Source: Microbacterium sp. Au-Mic1
GTDB taxonomy: Bacteria > Actinomycetota > Actinomycetes > Actinomycetales > Microbacteriaceae
Assembly: GCF_021341785.1 (NCBI RefSeq)
Contig: NZ_JAJTTF010000013.1
Coordinates: forward strand, 1-64,000
Reading direction: 5' to 3'
DNA: 64,000 bases
The notes below the pieces were generated by a model. That model had not been told where the DNA came from. It saw only the letters and a program-made list of their open reading frames with translations, and did no database searches. Position numbers and translations under genes: made by a program. Every line of letters starts with the position of its first letter. The stretch's first letter is position 1. Shown here piece by piece: positions 40,524-50,977 of the stretch.

Positions 40524-42728
40524 TCAGGAGGTGAGATCCGCCGCGGACGGCATACGTCCGGCGATCTCCTCGATGACGTCATCACCGAGGCGGGCCTCCT
40601 CGAAGGGGGCGTCGATCTCGGCGCGGTTCAGCAGCTCGGTCATACGACGACCGCGCGGGCGGGTGATCAGGGTCACGACGCGGCCGGCGTTGCCGGCACG
40701 ACCGGTGCGGCCGGCCCGGTGCAGGTACGTCTTGTACTCGTCCGGCGCATCGGCCTGCACGACCAGGTCGATGTCGTCGACGTGGATGCCGCGCGCGGCG
40801 ACGTCGGTCGCGACGAGCACGTTCACCCGGCCGGAGGTGAGCTTCTGCAGGTTGCGCGTGCGCTTGGCCTGGTTCAGGTCGCCGTGCAGCGAGACCGCGG
40901 GGATCCCCGCGTCCTCAAACGCCTCGGCGAGCTGCTCCGCGTAGGCGCGGGTGCGGGAGAAGACGAGCGTCCTACCGTCGCGGTCGACGAGCGAGGTGAG
41001 GATCTCGCCCTTGTCGCGGTGCTCGATCACGAGCACGCGGTGCTCGATCGTGCCGGAGTCCTGAGTCTCTCCGGCGACCTCGAAGACGGCCGGCTCCACG
41101 AGGAACTCGTCCACGAGCGCGGCGACTTCACGGTCCAGCGTGGCCGAGAACAGCAGCTTCTGGCTGCCCTCCCCCGTCGCGCGGAGGATCCGCTGCACCG
41201 GCTCGACGAACCCGAGCTCGCACATGTGGTCCGCCTCGTCGAGCACGGCGATCCGCACATCGGAGAGGTCGAGCTTGCCCTGGTTGATCAGGTCCTCGAT
41301 GCGGCCGGGCGTGCCGATCACGATGTCGACGCCCTTCTTCAGCGCACCGACCTGGCGTGCCTGGGGCACGCCGCCGTAGATCTGCGTGGTGAAGAGGCCG
41401 ACGCTGCGCGCGATCGGCTGCACGGTGCGGTCGATCTGCAGCGCGAGCTCACGCGTCGGAGCGAGGATGATCGCCTGCGGCGCACGACCGAACTCGCGCT
41501 TCTTGCCCTTCTGCGCCTTCAGGATGCTCTCCACGAGAGGAGCGCCGAACGCGATGGTCTTGCCGGATCCGGTGCGCCCGCGGGCGAGCACGTCGCGCCC
41601 CTCGAGCACGGCGGGGACGGAGGCCGCCTGGATCGGGAACGGCGTCACCGCACCCATGTTCGTCAGCACCTCGACGATGTTCGACCCGAGCCCGAGGTCG
41701 CCGAAGGTCACATCCGCGACCTCTTCGGCCTGCACGGTCTGCGCCTCGAGGCGCTCATGCACGACGTCCTCGACCTGCTCGTGCTTCGGACCGCGGTCCG
41801 CCGTACGGTTCCAGTCGCTGCGGCTCGGTCCGTCGGCACGGCGGGGACGGTCATCCCGGCGCGGACGGTCATCCCGACCGAAGCGCGGGCGCTCAGCACG
41901 ATCGTCCCGACGGGGACGGTCGTCCCGGTCATACCGCGGACGGTCGAAGGACGGACGGCCGGCGCGGTCGTCACGCTGCGGGCGGTCGGCGCGAGAGCGG
42001 TCATCCCGGTCGTACCGCGGACGGTCATCCCGCTGGGGGCGATCGTTGCGGTCGAAGCGCGGACGCTCGGTCCGGCCGGCGCGGTCGTCGCGCTGCGGAC
42101 GATCGTTGCGGTCGAAGCGGGGACGGTCGTCACGCTGCGGGCGATCATTGCGATCGAAGCGGGGACGGTCATCCCGCTGGGGACGGTCACTCCGGTCGAA
42201 GCGGGGACGGTCGTCACGTTGCGGGCGATCGTTCCGGTCGAAGCGCGGACGGTCATCCCGCTGCGGACGGTCACTCCGGTCGAAGCGCGGACGCTCGGTG
42301 CGACCGGAGCGGTCGTCGAACCGGGGACGGTCATCGCGACGGGAACGGTCGTCCCGATCGAAACGCGGGCGGTCATCCCGGCGGTGCGGGGCGTCGATAC
42401 GGCCCGACTCGGCACGGTTGCGGATCGAGCGCGACTCATCGCGACCGGCGCGCTCCTGCGCGGACCAGCGCTGCTTCGGCGCGCGCTCGCCCGCGGCGGG
42501 CTCGGGGCGGTAGCCCCGGTGGTTCGGGGAACGGCTGCCGGGACGCGAGTCCACACGCCGATCGTCGCGGGCCGGACGGGCATCGCGGTCATATCCGCCG
42601 CGGCCGGACTCGCCATCGCGGGACGGTCGCCCCTGATTGTGACGATCGTGGAAGGAGGTCTTCTTCGCGTAGCGCGGCTCGAAGTTCGCCGAGGGGCGTC
42701 CGCCCTTGGGCTTGTGGTTCTTGGGCAC
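40524..42728 (-). CDS. DEAD-box RNA helicase with long charged repeat tail at the N-terminus
   Basis: 734 aa. I prefer the GTG at 42728 (PKNHKPKGGRPSANFEPRYA follows), with AAGGAC six bases upstream. Residues about 1-335 are disordered and built from repeats of R-P-R-F-D-R-x-D-R-P-Q-R-D-D. The core follows: Q-motif region FGDLGLGSNIVEVL...PFPIQ, Walker A ARGRTGSGKT, Ia PTRELALQ, Walker B AVLDEADHM, motif III FSATLD, motif VI HRAGRTGRAG. DEAD-box proteins remodel RNA; tails of this kind often promote RNA binding or condensate formation, and actinobacterial family members act in ribosome assembly and cold response. Usual relatives carry a tail after the core, whereas here it comes before it. 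It stands alone, ahead of a 279-bp gap. Confidence 0.9.
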   Translation of the reverse strand: MPKNHKPKGGRPSANFEPRYAKKTSFHDRHNQGRPSRDGESGRGGYDRDARPARDDRRVDSRPGSRSPNHRGYRPEPAAGERAPKQRWSAQERAGRDESRSIRNRAESGRIDAPHRRDDRPRFDRDDRSRRDDRPRFDDRSGRTERPRFDRSDRPQRDDRPRFDRNDRPQRDDRPRFDRSDRPQRDDRPRFDRNDRPQRDDRPRFDRNDRPQRDDRAGRTERPRFDRNDRPQRDDRPRYDRDDRSRADRPQRDDRAGRPSFDRPRYDRDDRPRRDDRAERPRFGRDDRPRRDDRPRRADGPSRSDWNRTADRGPKHEQVEDVVHERLEAQTVQAEEVADVTFGDLGLGSNIVEVLTNMGAVTPFPIQAASVPAVLEGRDVLARGRTGSGKTIAFGAPLVESILKAQKGKKREFGRAPQAIILAPTRELALQIDRTVQPIARSVGLFTTQIYGGVPQARQVGALKKGVDIVIGTPGRIEDLINQGKLDLSDVRIAVLDEADHMCELGFVEPVQRILRATGEGSQKLLFSATLDREVAALVDEFLVEPAVFEVAGETQDSGTIEHRVLVIEHRDKGEILTSLVDRDGRTLVFSRTRAYAEQLAEAFEDAGIPAVSLHGDLNQAKRTRNLQKLTSGRVNVLVATDVAARGIHVDDIDLVVQADAPDEYKTYLHRAGRTGRAGNAGRVVTLITRPRGRRMTELLNRAEIDAPFEEARLGDDVIEEIAGRMPSAADLTS
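41830..42390 (-). repeat. In-frame 36-42 bp repeats coding the helicase tail
   Basis: The units encode variants of RPRFDRNDRPQRDD and RPRFDRDDRPRRDD, about a dozen copies. They are not identical at the DNA level (codons for Arg and Asp vary), so they are diverged coding repeats rather than a simple tandem array. They keep long open frames on the other strand as well. Confidence 0.85.
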
Positions 42729-43007
42729 GGGTATGTCCTTGTCTGGTTCTCGCACGAGAACAGCGCCCCGCCGCCCTCGTGGGGCGCGGGGAAACCCGGG
42801 CAGTCGTCGGCCGGGGGCCATTCATGTGATGGATGAAGCGCTCGACGACGTCCGCCGAACTCACCATCGGCCCCTGGGCTCACACGTTCGCACACATCCG
42901 CGCCCGACGGGGATCCCGTGGGGCTGCGGTTGCCCGAAGCCGACTCCCCTACTCTATCGGAGTCGCCTGGGAGCCCGCCCGGCACTGCGCCGCTCTACGA
43001 TGGCGGC

Positions 43008-43913
43008 ATGACCACTCCGACCGGCGTCCAGGTCCACCTCGAGGCGAATGGCGTCCGCGCGCAGATCTCGCAGGTCGGCGCATCTCTCCGGCACCTCCTC
43101 GTCGGCGACACCACGGTCGTTCCGCCTTACCCCGACGACAGCCCCGCCCCCTCCTGCTCCGGGGTCGTTCTGGTGCCATGGCCGAACCGGATCCGTGATG
43201 GGATCTGGGTCGACGGCGACGAAACACGGGCGCTGGCCATCACCGAGCCGAAGCTGAACAACGCGATCCACGGGCTGCTGCGCTACACCGCCTACGAGAT
43301 CGCCGAGCAGAGCGACGCGACCGTGCTGCTGCGCGCGGACGTGGTGCCGCAGATCGGTTATCCCTACCTGTTGGAGACGAGCGTGCGCTACACGCTCGAC
43401 GACGACGGCGTCACCGTCGAGCACACGATCGTGAACCGCTCCGAGGATCCGGCTCCCGTCGCACTCGGCACGCATCCCTTCCTCACCGTCTCGGACGTGG
43501 ATCCGAAGCAGCTCCTCTTGCGCATCCCCGCCGAGACCTTCTTCGAGACCGACGACCGGCTGCTGCCGGTCGGCGAGTCCCCGGTGTCCGGCGGCACCGA
43601 TCTGCGCACGCCCCGGCGCCTCGCCGACGTGCAGCTGGACACCGGCTTCGCCACGCTCCGCCGCGAGGAGGACGGGCGCGTGCACAGCACGATCACCGCC
43701 CCCGACGGTCGGGTGGTCACGCTCTGGCAGGGCGCGGGGCTGGACTATCTCCAGGCCTACACGAGCACGAGCTACCCCGGGCAGGAGCTCGTGGTCGCCC
43801 TCGAGCCGATGTCCGCACCCGCCGAGGCGTTCAACTCAGGGCGCGGTCTGCGCCATCTCGCACCGGGAGAGACCTGGACCGCGCAGTGGGGCGTGACGCT
43901 CACCAATTCGTGA
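43008..43913 (+). CDS. Aldose 1-epimerase family protein
   Basis: 301 aa from MTTPTGVQVHLEANGVRAQI. TACGAT ends six bases before the ATG, so it looks leaderless. Family landmarks are VVLVPWPNRIRDGIW, NAIHGLLRYTAYE (active-site His), LGTHPFLTV (second His) and VVALEPMSAPAEAFNSG, containing the catalytic Glu. These mutarotases interconvert alpha and beta anomers of hexoses. It is a single gene between the helicase and the iclR regulator, with no obvious partner. Confidence 0.92.
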   Translation: MTTPTGVQVHLEANGVRAQISQVGASLRHLLVGDTTVVPPYPDDSPAPSCSGVVLVPWPNRIRDGIWVDGDETRALAITEPKLNNAIHGLLRYTAYEIAEQSDATVLLRADVVPQIGYPYLLETSVRYTLDDDGVTVEHTIVNRSEDPAPVALGTHPFLTVSDVDPKQLLLRIPAETFFETDDRLLPVGESPVSGGTDLRTPRRLADVQLDTGFATLRREEDGRVHSTITAPDGRVVTLWQGAGLDYLQAYTSTSYPGQELVVALEPMSAPAEAFNSGRGLRHLAPGETWTAQWGVTLTNS

Positions 43914-44000
43914 GGCGCACGAACAGACGGAGCAACCCGCCCGGCGCCCTCCGCGGGCCTACGAATCGCGCGGCGTCGGCCCGCTTCGCCAGGCGTGGGA

Positions 44001-44036
44001 TACTCTGCTCGGGAATCAACTTTCCGGCATGCGGAT
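44001..44036 (+). promoter_or_regulatory. iclR promoter -10 and composite operator site 1
   Basis: A -10-like TACTCT (44001-44006) is followed at once by GGGAA-TCAACTT-TCCG-GCATG-CGGA (44011-44035). This is the same half-site order and spacing as before xdhA, before the second hydroxylase operon and in the guaD/mod gap. Position downstream of the -10 suggests autorepression of the regulator at 44070. Confidence 0.65.
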
Positions 44037-44069
44037 AATCGCGCCCGGATCTTGAGTGAGAGGATCCGC

Positions 44070-44825
44070 ATGGCCGCTGAGAGCTCCGTCGGTGTCAAGT
44101 CGGTCTCGCGTGTCTTCGATCTGCTCGAACTCATCGCCGACGCCGGCGGCGATGCCACGATCAGCCAGCTGTCCACTGCGGCCGAGCTGCCCCTGCCGAC
44201 GATCCACCGACTGCTGCGCACCCTCGTCGCAGAGGGATACGCGCGTCAACTCGCCAATCGCCGCTACGCCCTCGGGCCCAAGCTCGTGCGCCTGGGCGAG
44301 GTCGCGAACCGCCAGTTCGGCCTGATGGCGATGCCGCAGCTCAAGTCGCTCGTGGCGCGCCTCGGCGAGACCGCGAACCTGGCGACCATCGACGGCGACG
44401 GCGTCGTGTACGTCTCGCAGGCTCCGTCGCCGCACGCGATGCGCATGTTCACAGAGGTGGGCGGGCGCGCACCGCTGCACTCCACGAGCGTCGGCAAGGC
44501 GATCCTCGCTCAGCTCGGCGACGACCAGGTGCGAGAGATCATCACCCGCGCGGGCATGCCGCATTCCACGCCGCGCTCGCTCGACACGATCGACGCACTG
44601 CTCGCGGATCTCGCACTGAGCCGCGAGCGCGGATACGCGGTCGACGACGGCGAGCACGAGATCGGTGTGCGCTGCTTCGCGATGGCCGTGCCGAACATGC
44701 CCGTGCTCACCGCGGTCTCGGTCTCGGGACCCATGTCGCGCGTCGGCGAGGACTTCGCGGAGCAGGCGATCCCGGTGCTGCGCGAGGTCGTGGCCGACAT
44801 CTCGGCCGTGACGAACGCGAGCTGA
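44070..44825 (+). CDS. IclR family regulator, probable controller of the purine/molybdenum locus
   Basis: 251 aa from MAAESSVGVKSVSRVFDLLE, with GAGAGG six bases upstream. The winged helix (about 8-70) shows VGVKSVSRVFDLLELIADAGG, TISQLSTAAELPLPTIHRLLRTLVAEGYAR and RRYALGPKLVRLG. The IclR effector domain (about 75-250) has ANLATIDGDGVVYV, LHSTSVGKAILAQL, RGYAVDDGEHEIGVRCFAMAVP and VSVSGPMSRV. IclR regulators of purine and allantoin catabolism (AllR type) bind small metabolites in this domain. It lies directly before xdhAB, 280 bp away. A matching composite operator occurs before its own gene and at three other control points of the locus, so I infer that it runs the whole regulon. Confidence 0.92.
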   Translation: MAAESSVGVKSVSRVFDLLELIADAGGDATISQLSTAAELPLPTIHRLLRTLVAEGYARQLANRRYALGPKLVRLGEVANRQFGLMAMPQLKSLVARLGETANLATIDGDGVVYVSQAPSPHAMRMFTEVGGRAPLHSTSVGKAILAQLGDDQVREIITRAGMPHSTPRSLDTIDALLADLALSRERGYAVDDGEHEIGVRCFAMAVPNMPVLTAVSVSGPMSRVGEDFAEQAIPVLREVVADISAVTNAS

Positions 44826-44861
44826 CCCCACCGGATCCCGCGCGCTCCGGCACGCCATGCC

Positions 44862-44891
44862 TTGACGGATGGCGGCCCGTCGTCTTAGGCT
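44862..44891 (+). promoter_or_regulatory. Putative xdhAB promoter
   Basis: TTGACG (44862-44867), an 18-bp spacer and TAGGCT (44886-44891). Start of transcription would be near 44898, leaving a leader of about 205 nt before xdhA. The composite operator begins at 44903, just downstream. Confidence 0.5.
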
Positions 44892-44902
44892 GTCGATGTT
44901 TT

Positions 44903-44930
44903 CGGAACACGGTTTCCGTATATCGGAAAC
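44903..44930. promoter_or_regulatory. Composite operator site 2, before xdhAB
   Basis: CGGAA-CACGGTT-TCCG-TATAT-CGGA. The right part extends to a perfect inverted repeat GTTTCCG-TATAT-CGGAAAC (44912-44930). It is placed downstream of the putative promoter, where a bound repressor would block initiation. Confidence 0.75.
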
Positions 44931-45105
44931 AGCGCGAATCTACTGGCGGTAAGGCCAAGGCGACGACGCCTGACCACACAGCGTTGCGCTCCTGAACAGG
45001 AGAATGCTCCCCAGCGGGCAGTCTCCGGGCCTAGGCTCCGTCTCACAGAGAGTCGGCACGGCCTGAGCCGCATCGCACACTGTCGCCGGAATCGAGGAGA
45101 TTCGC

Positions 45106-46577
<1,472 letters not shown>

Positions 46578-46581
<4 letters not shown>

Positions 46582-48971
46582 GCACTCTCGCCGACCGCCC
46601 GGAGAACCCCGCCGTCGGCCTGCGGGCCGCGCACGAGAGCGCCGCACTGCATGTCACGGGCGCGGCGATGTACACCGACGACATCGCGGAGCAGACCGCG
46701 GGCGTGCTGACCGCCTGGCCGGTGCAGTCCACGAACGCGCACGCGAAGGTCACGATCGACGTGTCGGGCGCCTATGAGGTGCCCGGCGTCGTGCGCGTGC
46801 TCACCGCCGAGGATGTCCCCGGCCTGAACGACGCGGGCATCCGCAACGACGAGCCGCTGTTCCCGAGCGAGGCCATGTTCTACGGCCATGCCCTGGTCTG
46901 GGTGCTCGGCGAGACGCAGGAGGCCGCGCGCCTCGGCGCCGAGCGCGTCACCGTCGAGTACGAGCCGCTGCCCTCGCTCATCACGGTGCAGGACGCGCTC
47001 GACGCGCAATCGTTCCAGGGCACCCCGCGCACGGTGCAGCGCGGCGACGCCGCCGCAGGACTCGCGGCCTCGGCGCACGTCTTCGAAGGCGTGACCGAGT
47101 TCGGCGGTCAGGAGCACTTCTACCTCGAGACGCACGCGTCGTTCGCGATCCGCGACTCGGAGGGGCAGTACTTCATCCAGTGCTCCACGCAGCACCCCAC
47201 CGAGACCCAGGATCTGGTCTCCCACGTGCTCGGGATCCCGGCGAACGAGGTCACGGTGCAGTGCCTGCGCATGGGCGGCGGTTTCGGCGGCAAGGAGATG
47301 CAGCCGCACGGCTTCGCGGCGATCGCGGCCCTCGGCGCCAAGCTCACCGGTCGCCCGGTGCGCCTGCGCCTGAACCGCACGCAGGACATCACGATGACCG
47401 GCAAGCGGCACCCGTTCCACATCGCGTGGAAGGTCGGCTTCGACGAGAACGGTCTGATGCAGGCCCTCGACACCACGCTGACCTGCGACGGCGGCTGGTC
47501 GATCGACCTGTCCGAGCCGGTGCTCGGCCGCGCCCTCTGCCACCTGGACAACTCCTACTGGATCCCCAACGTGCACGCCTACGGGCAGATCGTGAAGACC
47601 AACAAGACCTCGAACACGGCCTACCGCGGATTCGGCGGCCCGCAGGGCGTCTTCCTCATCGAGGACATCCTCGGCCGGATCGCCCCGGTTCTCGGCATCG
47701 ACCCCCTCGAGCTGCGCCGCAGAAACTTCTACAAGCCCGGGCAGACGACGCCCTACGGCCAGCTCGTGAAGGACGCGGACCGTCTCGAGACCATCTGGGA
47801 CCAGCTCTCGGATGAGGCCGAGGTGGACGCACGCCGCGCGGAGATCGCCCGCTTCAACGAGACCAGCCCGCACGTCAAGCGCGCCCTGTCGATGACGCCG
47901 ATCAAGTTCGGGATCTCGTTCAACTTCGCGGCGTTCAACCAGGCCGGCGCTCTCGTGCACATCTACAAGGACGGCTCGATCCTCATCAACCACGGTGGCA
48001 CCGAGATGGGGCAGGGCCTGCACACCAAGATGCTGCAGGTCGCCGCGACCGCGCTCGGTGTCGACCTGCACCAGGTGCGCCTCGCCCCGACCCGCACCGA
48101 CAAGGTGCCCAACACCTCGGCCACGGCGGCGTCCTCGGGCGCCGACCTCAACGGCGGCGCCGTGAAGAACGCGTGCGAGCAGCTCCGCGACCGGCTCGCG
48201 AAAGTCGCGGGGCGCATGCTCGGTGTCGACGAGCGCGACGTGCGCTTCGGCGGCGGCTTCGTGACCGCGCTCGGCGCGCCCGTGAACCGCGTCTCCTGGG
48301 GCGAGGTCGTCAAGGCGGCGTACTTCCAGCGCGTGCAGCTCTTCGCCGCGGGCTACTACCGCACCGAAGGCCTGCACTGGAACCCGGAGATCATGCAGGG
48401 ATCCCCGTTCAAGTACTTCGCCTACGGGGCCGCGGCCACCGAGGTCGAGGTGGACGAGTTCACCGGCGCCTATCGCGTGCGCCGCGTCGACATCGTGCAC
48501 GACGTGGGCGACTCGCTCTCGCCGATGCTGGACATCGGCCAGATCGAGGGCGCCTACGTGCAGGGTGTGGGCTGGCTGACGCTGGAGGAGCTGCGCTGGG
48601 ACACCAGCGACGGCCCGCATCGCGGCCGGCTGCAGACCCAGTCCGCGTCGACGTACAAGCTGCCGAGCTTCTCCGAGATGCCGGAGGAGTTCCACGTGCG
48701 GCTGTTCGAGAACGCGCGCGAGGAGGGCGCCGTCTACGGCTCCAAGGCCGTGGGCGAGCCGCCGTTCATGCTCGCGTTCAGTGCACGCGAAGCGATCCGC
48801 GACGCCGTGGCGGCCTTCGGGCCGGCCGGCCACTCGGTCGATCTGGGCTCCCCCGCGACGCCGGAGGCCGTGTTCTGGGCCGTCCGTGCCGCGCAGGAGT
48901 CCGGCGCCGCTGATCTCGCTGCGCCCACCGCCCGCGCAGAACGCCCCCTCGTCACCGCCGCCGGCGACTGA
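46578..48971 (+). CDS. xdhB: Xanthine dehydrogenase large subunit (molybdenum cofactor)
   Basis: 797 aa; the start overlaps the xdhA stop (ATGA), with GAAGGAG upstream. The N-terminal a/b hammerhead domain (VGLRAAHESAALHVTGAAMYTDD) is typical of XdhB. Moco-binding motifs are GGGFGGKEMQPHG, AYRGFGGPQG (bacterial XDH substrate Arg region) and GTEMGQGLHTKM. The catalytic Glu is E727 in GSKAVGEPPF. It hydroxylates hypoxanthine and xanthine to urate at a Mo centre in the cytosol with XdhA. The product urate would go on to allantoin; no uricase is present in the window. Confidence 0.95.
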
Positions 48972-48984
48972 CCGCACCACCGCC

Positions 48985-49040
48985 TTCGAGTCGTCCCCCT
49001 CAGCACAGGGCCTGGGCCACCCTGAGGGGGACGGCTCGAA
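48985..49040. other. Long hairpin between xdhB and xdhC
   Basis: Arms 48985-49003 (TTCGAGTCGTCCCCCTCAG) and 49022-49040 (CTGAGGGGGACGGCTCGAA) pair over 19 bp with one G-U. The loop is 18 nt. It fills most of the 84-bp gap and ends 15 bp before xdhC. It may lower xdhC expression relative to xdhAB or stabilise the upstream message. Confidence 0.82.
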
Positions 49041-49055
49041 CAGAAGAGGAACACC

Positions 49056-49883
49056 ATGGACTGGCTGGACGCGCTGCAGGATCTGCGGTCGCGGCGGATC
49101 CCGGCCGTGATCGTGACCCTGGCGACCGTCCGCGGCCACGCGCCACGCAACGGCGGCGCGAAGATGGTCGTCTCCCCCGACGCCGTGCACGGCACGGTCG
49201 GCGGAGGCAACCTCGAGCAGACCGCGATCGAGCAGGCGCGGCGGATGCTCGCCGACGGCTCCGCCGAGCCCGAGCTGCTCGCGCTCACGCTGAGCGACAA
49301 GGCCGTGACCGAGTACGGCGTGCAGTGCTGCGGAGGAGAGGTCACCATGCTGCTCGAGCCGATCCGGGTCACCCCGGCCGTCGCCGTGTTCGGCCTCGGC
49401 CACGTCGGTCTCGAGCTCGCGCGCATCCTCGCACGGCACGAACTGGAGCTGACCCTCGTCGATTCGCGCGCCGAGATGCTCGCCGAGGAGCGGATCGGGA
49501 TCCCCGGAATGCGCGGCCCGCTCGGCGACGCCGTCGCGCGGGTGCGCGTGGTGCACGCGCCCGTCCCCGAGGCGGCTCTCGCAGATCTCACGCCCGGCGC
49601 ACACGTGCTGGTCATGACGCACGACCATGTCGAGGACCTCGCGATCGTCGATCAGGCGCTGCGCACCACGGGACTCGGATCCGTCGGCCTGATCGGATCC
49701 GCGTCGAAATGGGCGCGTTTCCGCAAGAAGCTGCACGAGCTGGGCCAGACCGACGACGATGTGGCACGGGTGACGACCCCGATCGGGATCCCCGAGGTCG
49801 CCGGCAAGCAGCCCGCCGTGATCGCGGTGAGCGTCGCGGCCCGCATCCTGCAGCTCATCGACGAGGCGGCGGTCGCCGACTGA
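49056..49883 (+). CDS. xdhC: XdhC: Moco sulfuration/insertion factor for xanthine dehydrogenase
   Basis: 275 aa from MDWLDALQDLRSRRIPAVIV, with AGAGGAACACC upstream. The XdhC_CoxI N-terminal domain carries TVRGHAPRNGGAKMVVSPDAVHGTVGGGNLE and the Cys pair in VQCCGGEVTML. The C-terminal Rossmann domain has AVFGLGHVGLELARIL and LIGSASKWARFRKKL. XdhC binds molybdenum cofactor, guards it during sulfuration and passes it to XdhB. It is the third gene of the first xanthine dehydrogenase operon. A second, longer XdhC-like gene heads the other hydroxylase cluster. Confidence 0.94.
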   Translation: MDWLDALQDLRSRRIPAVIVTLATVRGHAPRNGGAKMVVSPDAVHGTVGGGNLEQTAIEQARRMLADGSAEPELLALTLSDKAVTEYGVQCCGGEVTMLLEPIRVTPAVAVFGLGHVGLELARILARHELELTLVDSRAEMLAEERIGIPGMRGPLGDAVARVRVVHAPVPEAALADLTPGAHVLVMTHDHVEDLAIVDQALRTTGLGSVGLIGSASKWARFRKKLHELGQTDDDVARVTTPIGIPEVAGKQPAVIAVSVAARILQLIDEAAVAD

Positions 49884-49924
49884 CGGTCGGGGCGGGTGTC
49901 GGCCGCGGTCCGCATACTGGTCGG

Positions 49925-50503
49925 ATGACACGCGATCGTTTCCTGCCCATCCACGACCCGGAACTGCTCGCCGCCGGCGAGCGCGTGCTGGGCGCCGATT
50001 TCCGGGCGATGAGCGAGCGCGTCCTCGAGGTGACGGCGCTGACCTCCCGCCTCAACGTGCTGCCCTTCGACGACGCCGACGGCAGAGCCGCCCTGCTGGA
50101 GCAGGTCCTCGGGCGGCCGCTTCCCCCGCGCCTCACGATCTACCCCCCGTTCTATACGGACCACGGACTGCGCCTCGAGCTGGGCGAGCGCGTCTTCATC
50201 AACCAGGGATGCACGTTCCTCGACTTCGCGGGGATCCGGCTCGGCGACGGTGTGATGGTCGGACCGAAGGCGACGTTCATCACGGTGGGGCACCCGGTCG
50301 ACCCCGAGGAGCGGCGGCAGTACCTCTCGGGTGCGCCGATCCTCATCGAGGACAACGTCTGGATCGGCGCAGGCGCCACCGTTCTGCCGGGCGTCACGAT
50401 CGGCCAGGATGCGGTGGTCGCCGCGGGCGCCGTCGTGGCCGACGACGTCCCCGCGCGTTCCCTGGTCGCAGGCCCGAAGGCGGCCGTGCTGCGAGAGTGG
50501 TGA
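49925..50503 (+). CDS. Sugar O-acetyltransferase, left-handed beta-helix (LacA/Maa type)
   Basis: 192 aa from MTRDRFLPIHDPELLAAGER. The hexapeptide-repeat region shows FINQGCTFLDFAGIRLGDGVMVGPKATFITVGHPVDPEERRQ, with the catalytic His in VGHP. It continues PILIEDNVWIGAGATVLPGVTIGQDAVVAAGAVV. The helical maltose-acetyltransferase N-terminal domain (about 1-60) is present. It acetylates sugars with acetyl-CoA. It starts 41 bp after xdhC on the same strand but has no evident tie to purines. Confidence 0.92.
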   Translation: MTRDRFLPIHDPELLAAGERVLGADFRAMSERVLEVTALTSRLNVLPFDDADGRAALLEQVLGRPLPPRLTIYPPFYTDHGLRLELGERVFINQGCTFLDFAGIRLGDGVMVGPKATFITVGHPVDPEERRQYLSGAPILIEDNVWIGAGATVLPGVTIGQDAVVAAGAVVADDVPARSLVAGPKAAVLREW

Positions 50504-50560
50504 CGAGGCGCGTGCGGCGCCCAGCGCGCCGGGCCGTTCAACGGCAGGCCCCTGCGGCGT

Positions 50561-50890
50561 TCACCAGGGGTGCGACGAGCACACGCAGAGGCCGACGTCC
50601 TCCGCCGTGAGACAGATGCCACCCGCCGAGTTCGCGGTGGTCGCCAGCTGCGCGAGATACTCCCGGCTCAGCTCAAGCGACTCGGGCGTCTGGAAGACGA
50701 ACCTCAGCTCGACGGCCGGGTTCAGCCAGATCGTGCTGCGTCCGGGCGGTCCGTCCTCCGGGTGCGGCCACGACACCGTGAAGCTCTCCCCCCGGCGCAG
50801 CTTCGTCGCGATCACGATCTTGAGATGCGCCAGGACGCGATCCTCGATGTGAATCGGAGATGCGGATCCGCCGTAGTAGATGGTTCCCAC
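50561..50890 (-). CDS. DUF7882-like small protein of Microbacteriaceae type
   Basis: 109 aa. I chose the GTG at 50890 because relatives, as I recall them, begin M-G-x-x-Y-Y-G; a GTG at 50908 would add six residues. The sequence GTIYYGGSASPIHIEDRVLAHLKIVIATKLRRGESFTVSW, then GRSTIWLNPAVELRFVFQ, matches this family pattern. The end carries two Cys (GLCVCSSHPW), which is unusual. These proteins are soluble and of unknown function. It is downstream of the LuxR-type response regulator on the same strand (88-bp gap). Confidence 0.75.
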   Translation of the reverse strand: MGTIYYGGSASPIHIEDRVLAHLKIVIATKLRRGESFTVSWPHPEDGPPGRSTIWLNPAVELRFVFQTPESLELSREYLAQLATTANSAGGICLTAEDVGLCVCSSHPW

Positions 50891-50977
50891 GCGGCGCCTA
50901 TCCCTCACGCCGGGAAGGATGCGTCCCGGCCGATGCGAGATGAGGGATCGGGATCGGCCGCGTGCCGCGCGAGAAAG

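Noticed and set aside
41830..42390. Regular short repeats that could suggest a CRISPR array
   Set aside because: Units are contiguous, diverged and in frame within the helicase gene; there are no unique spacers and no cas genes.
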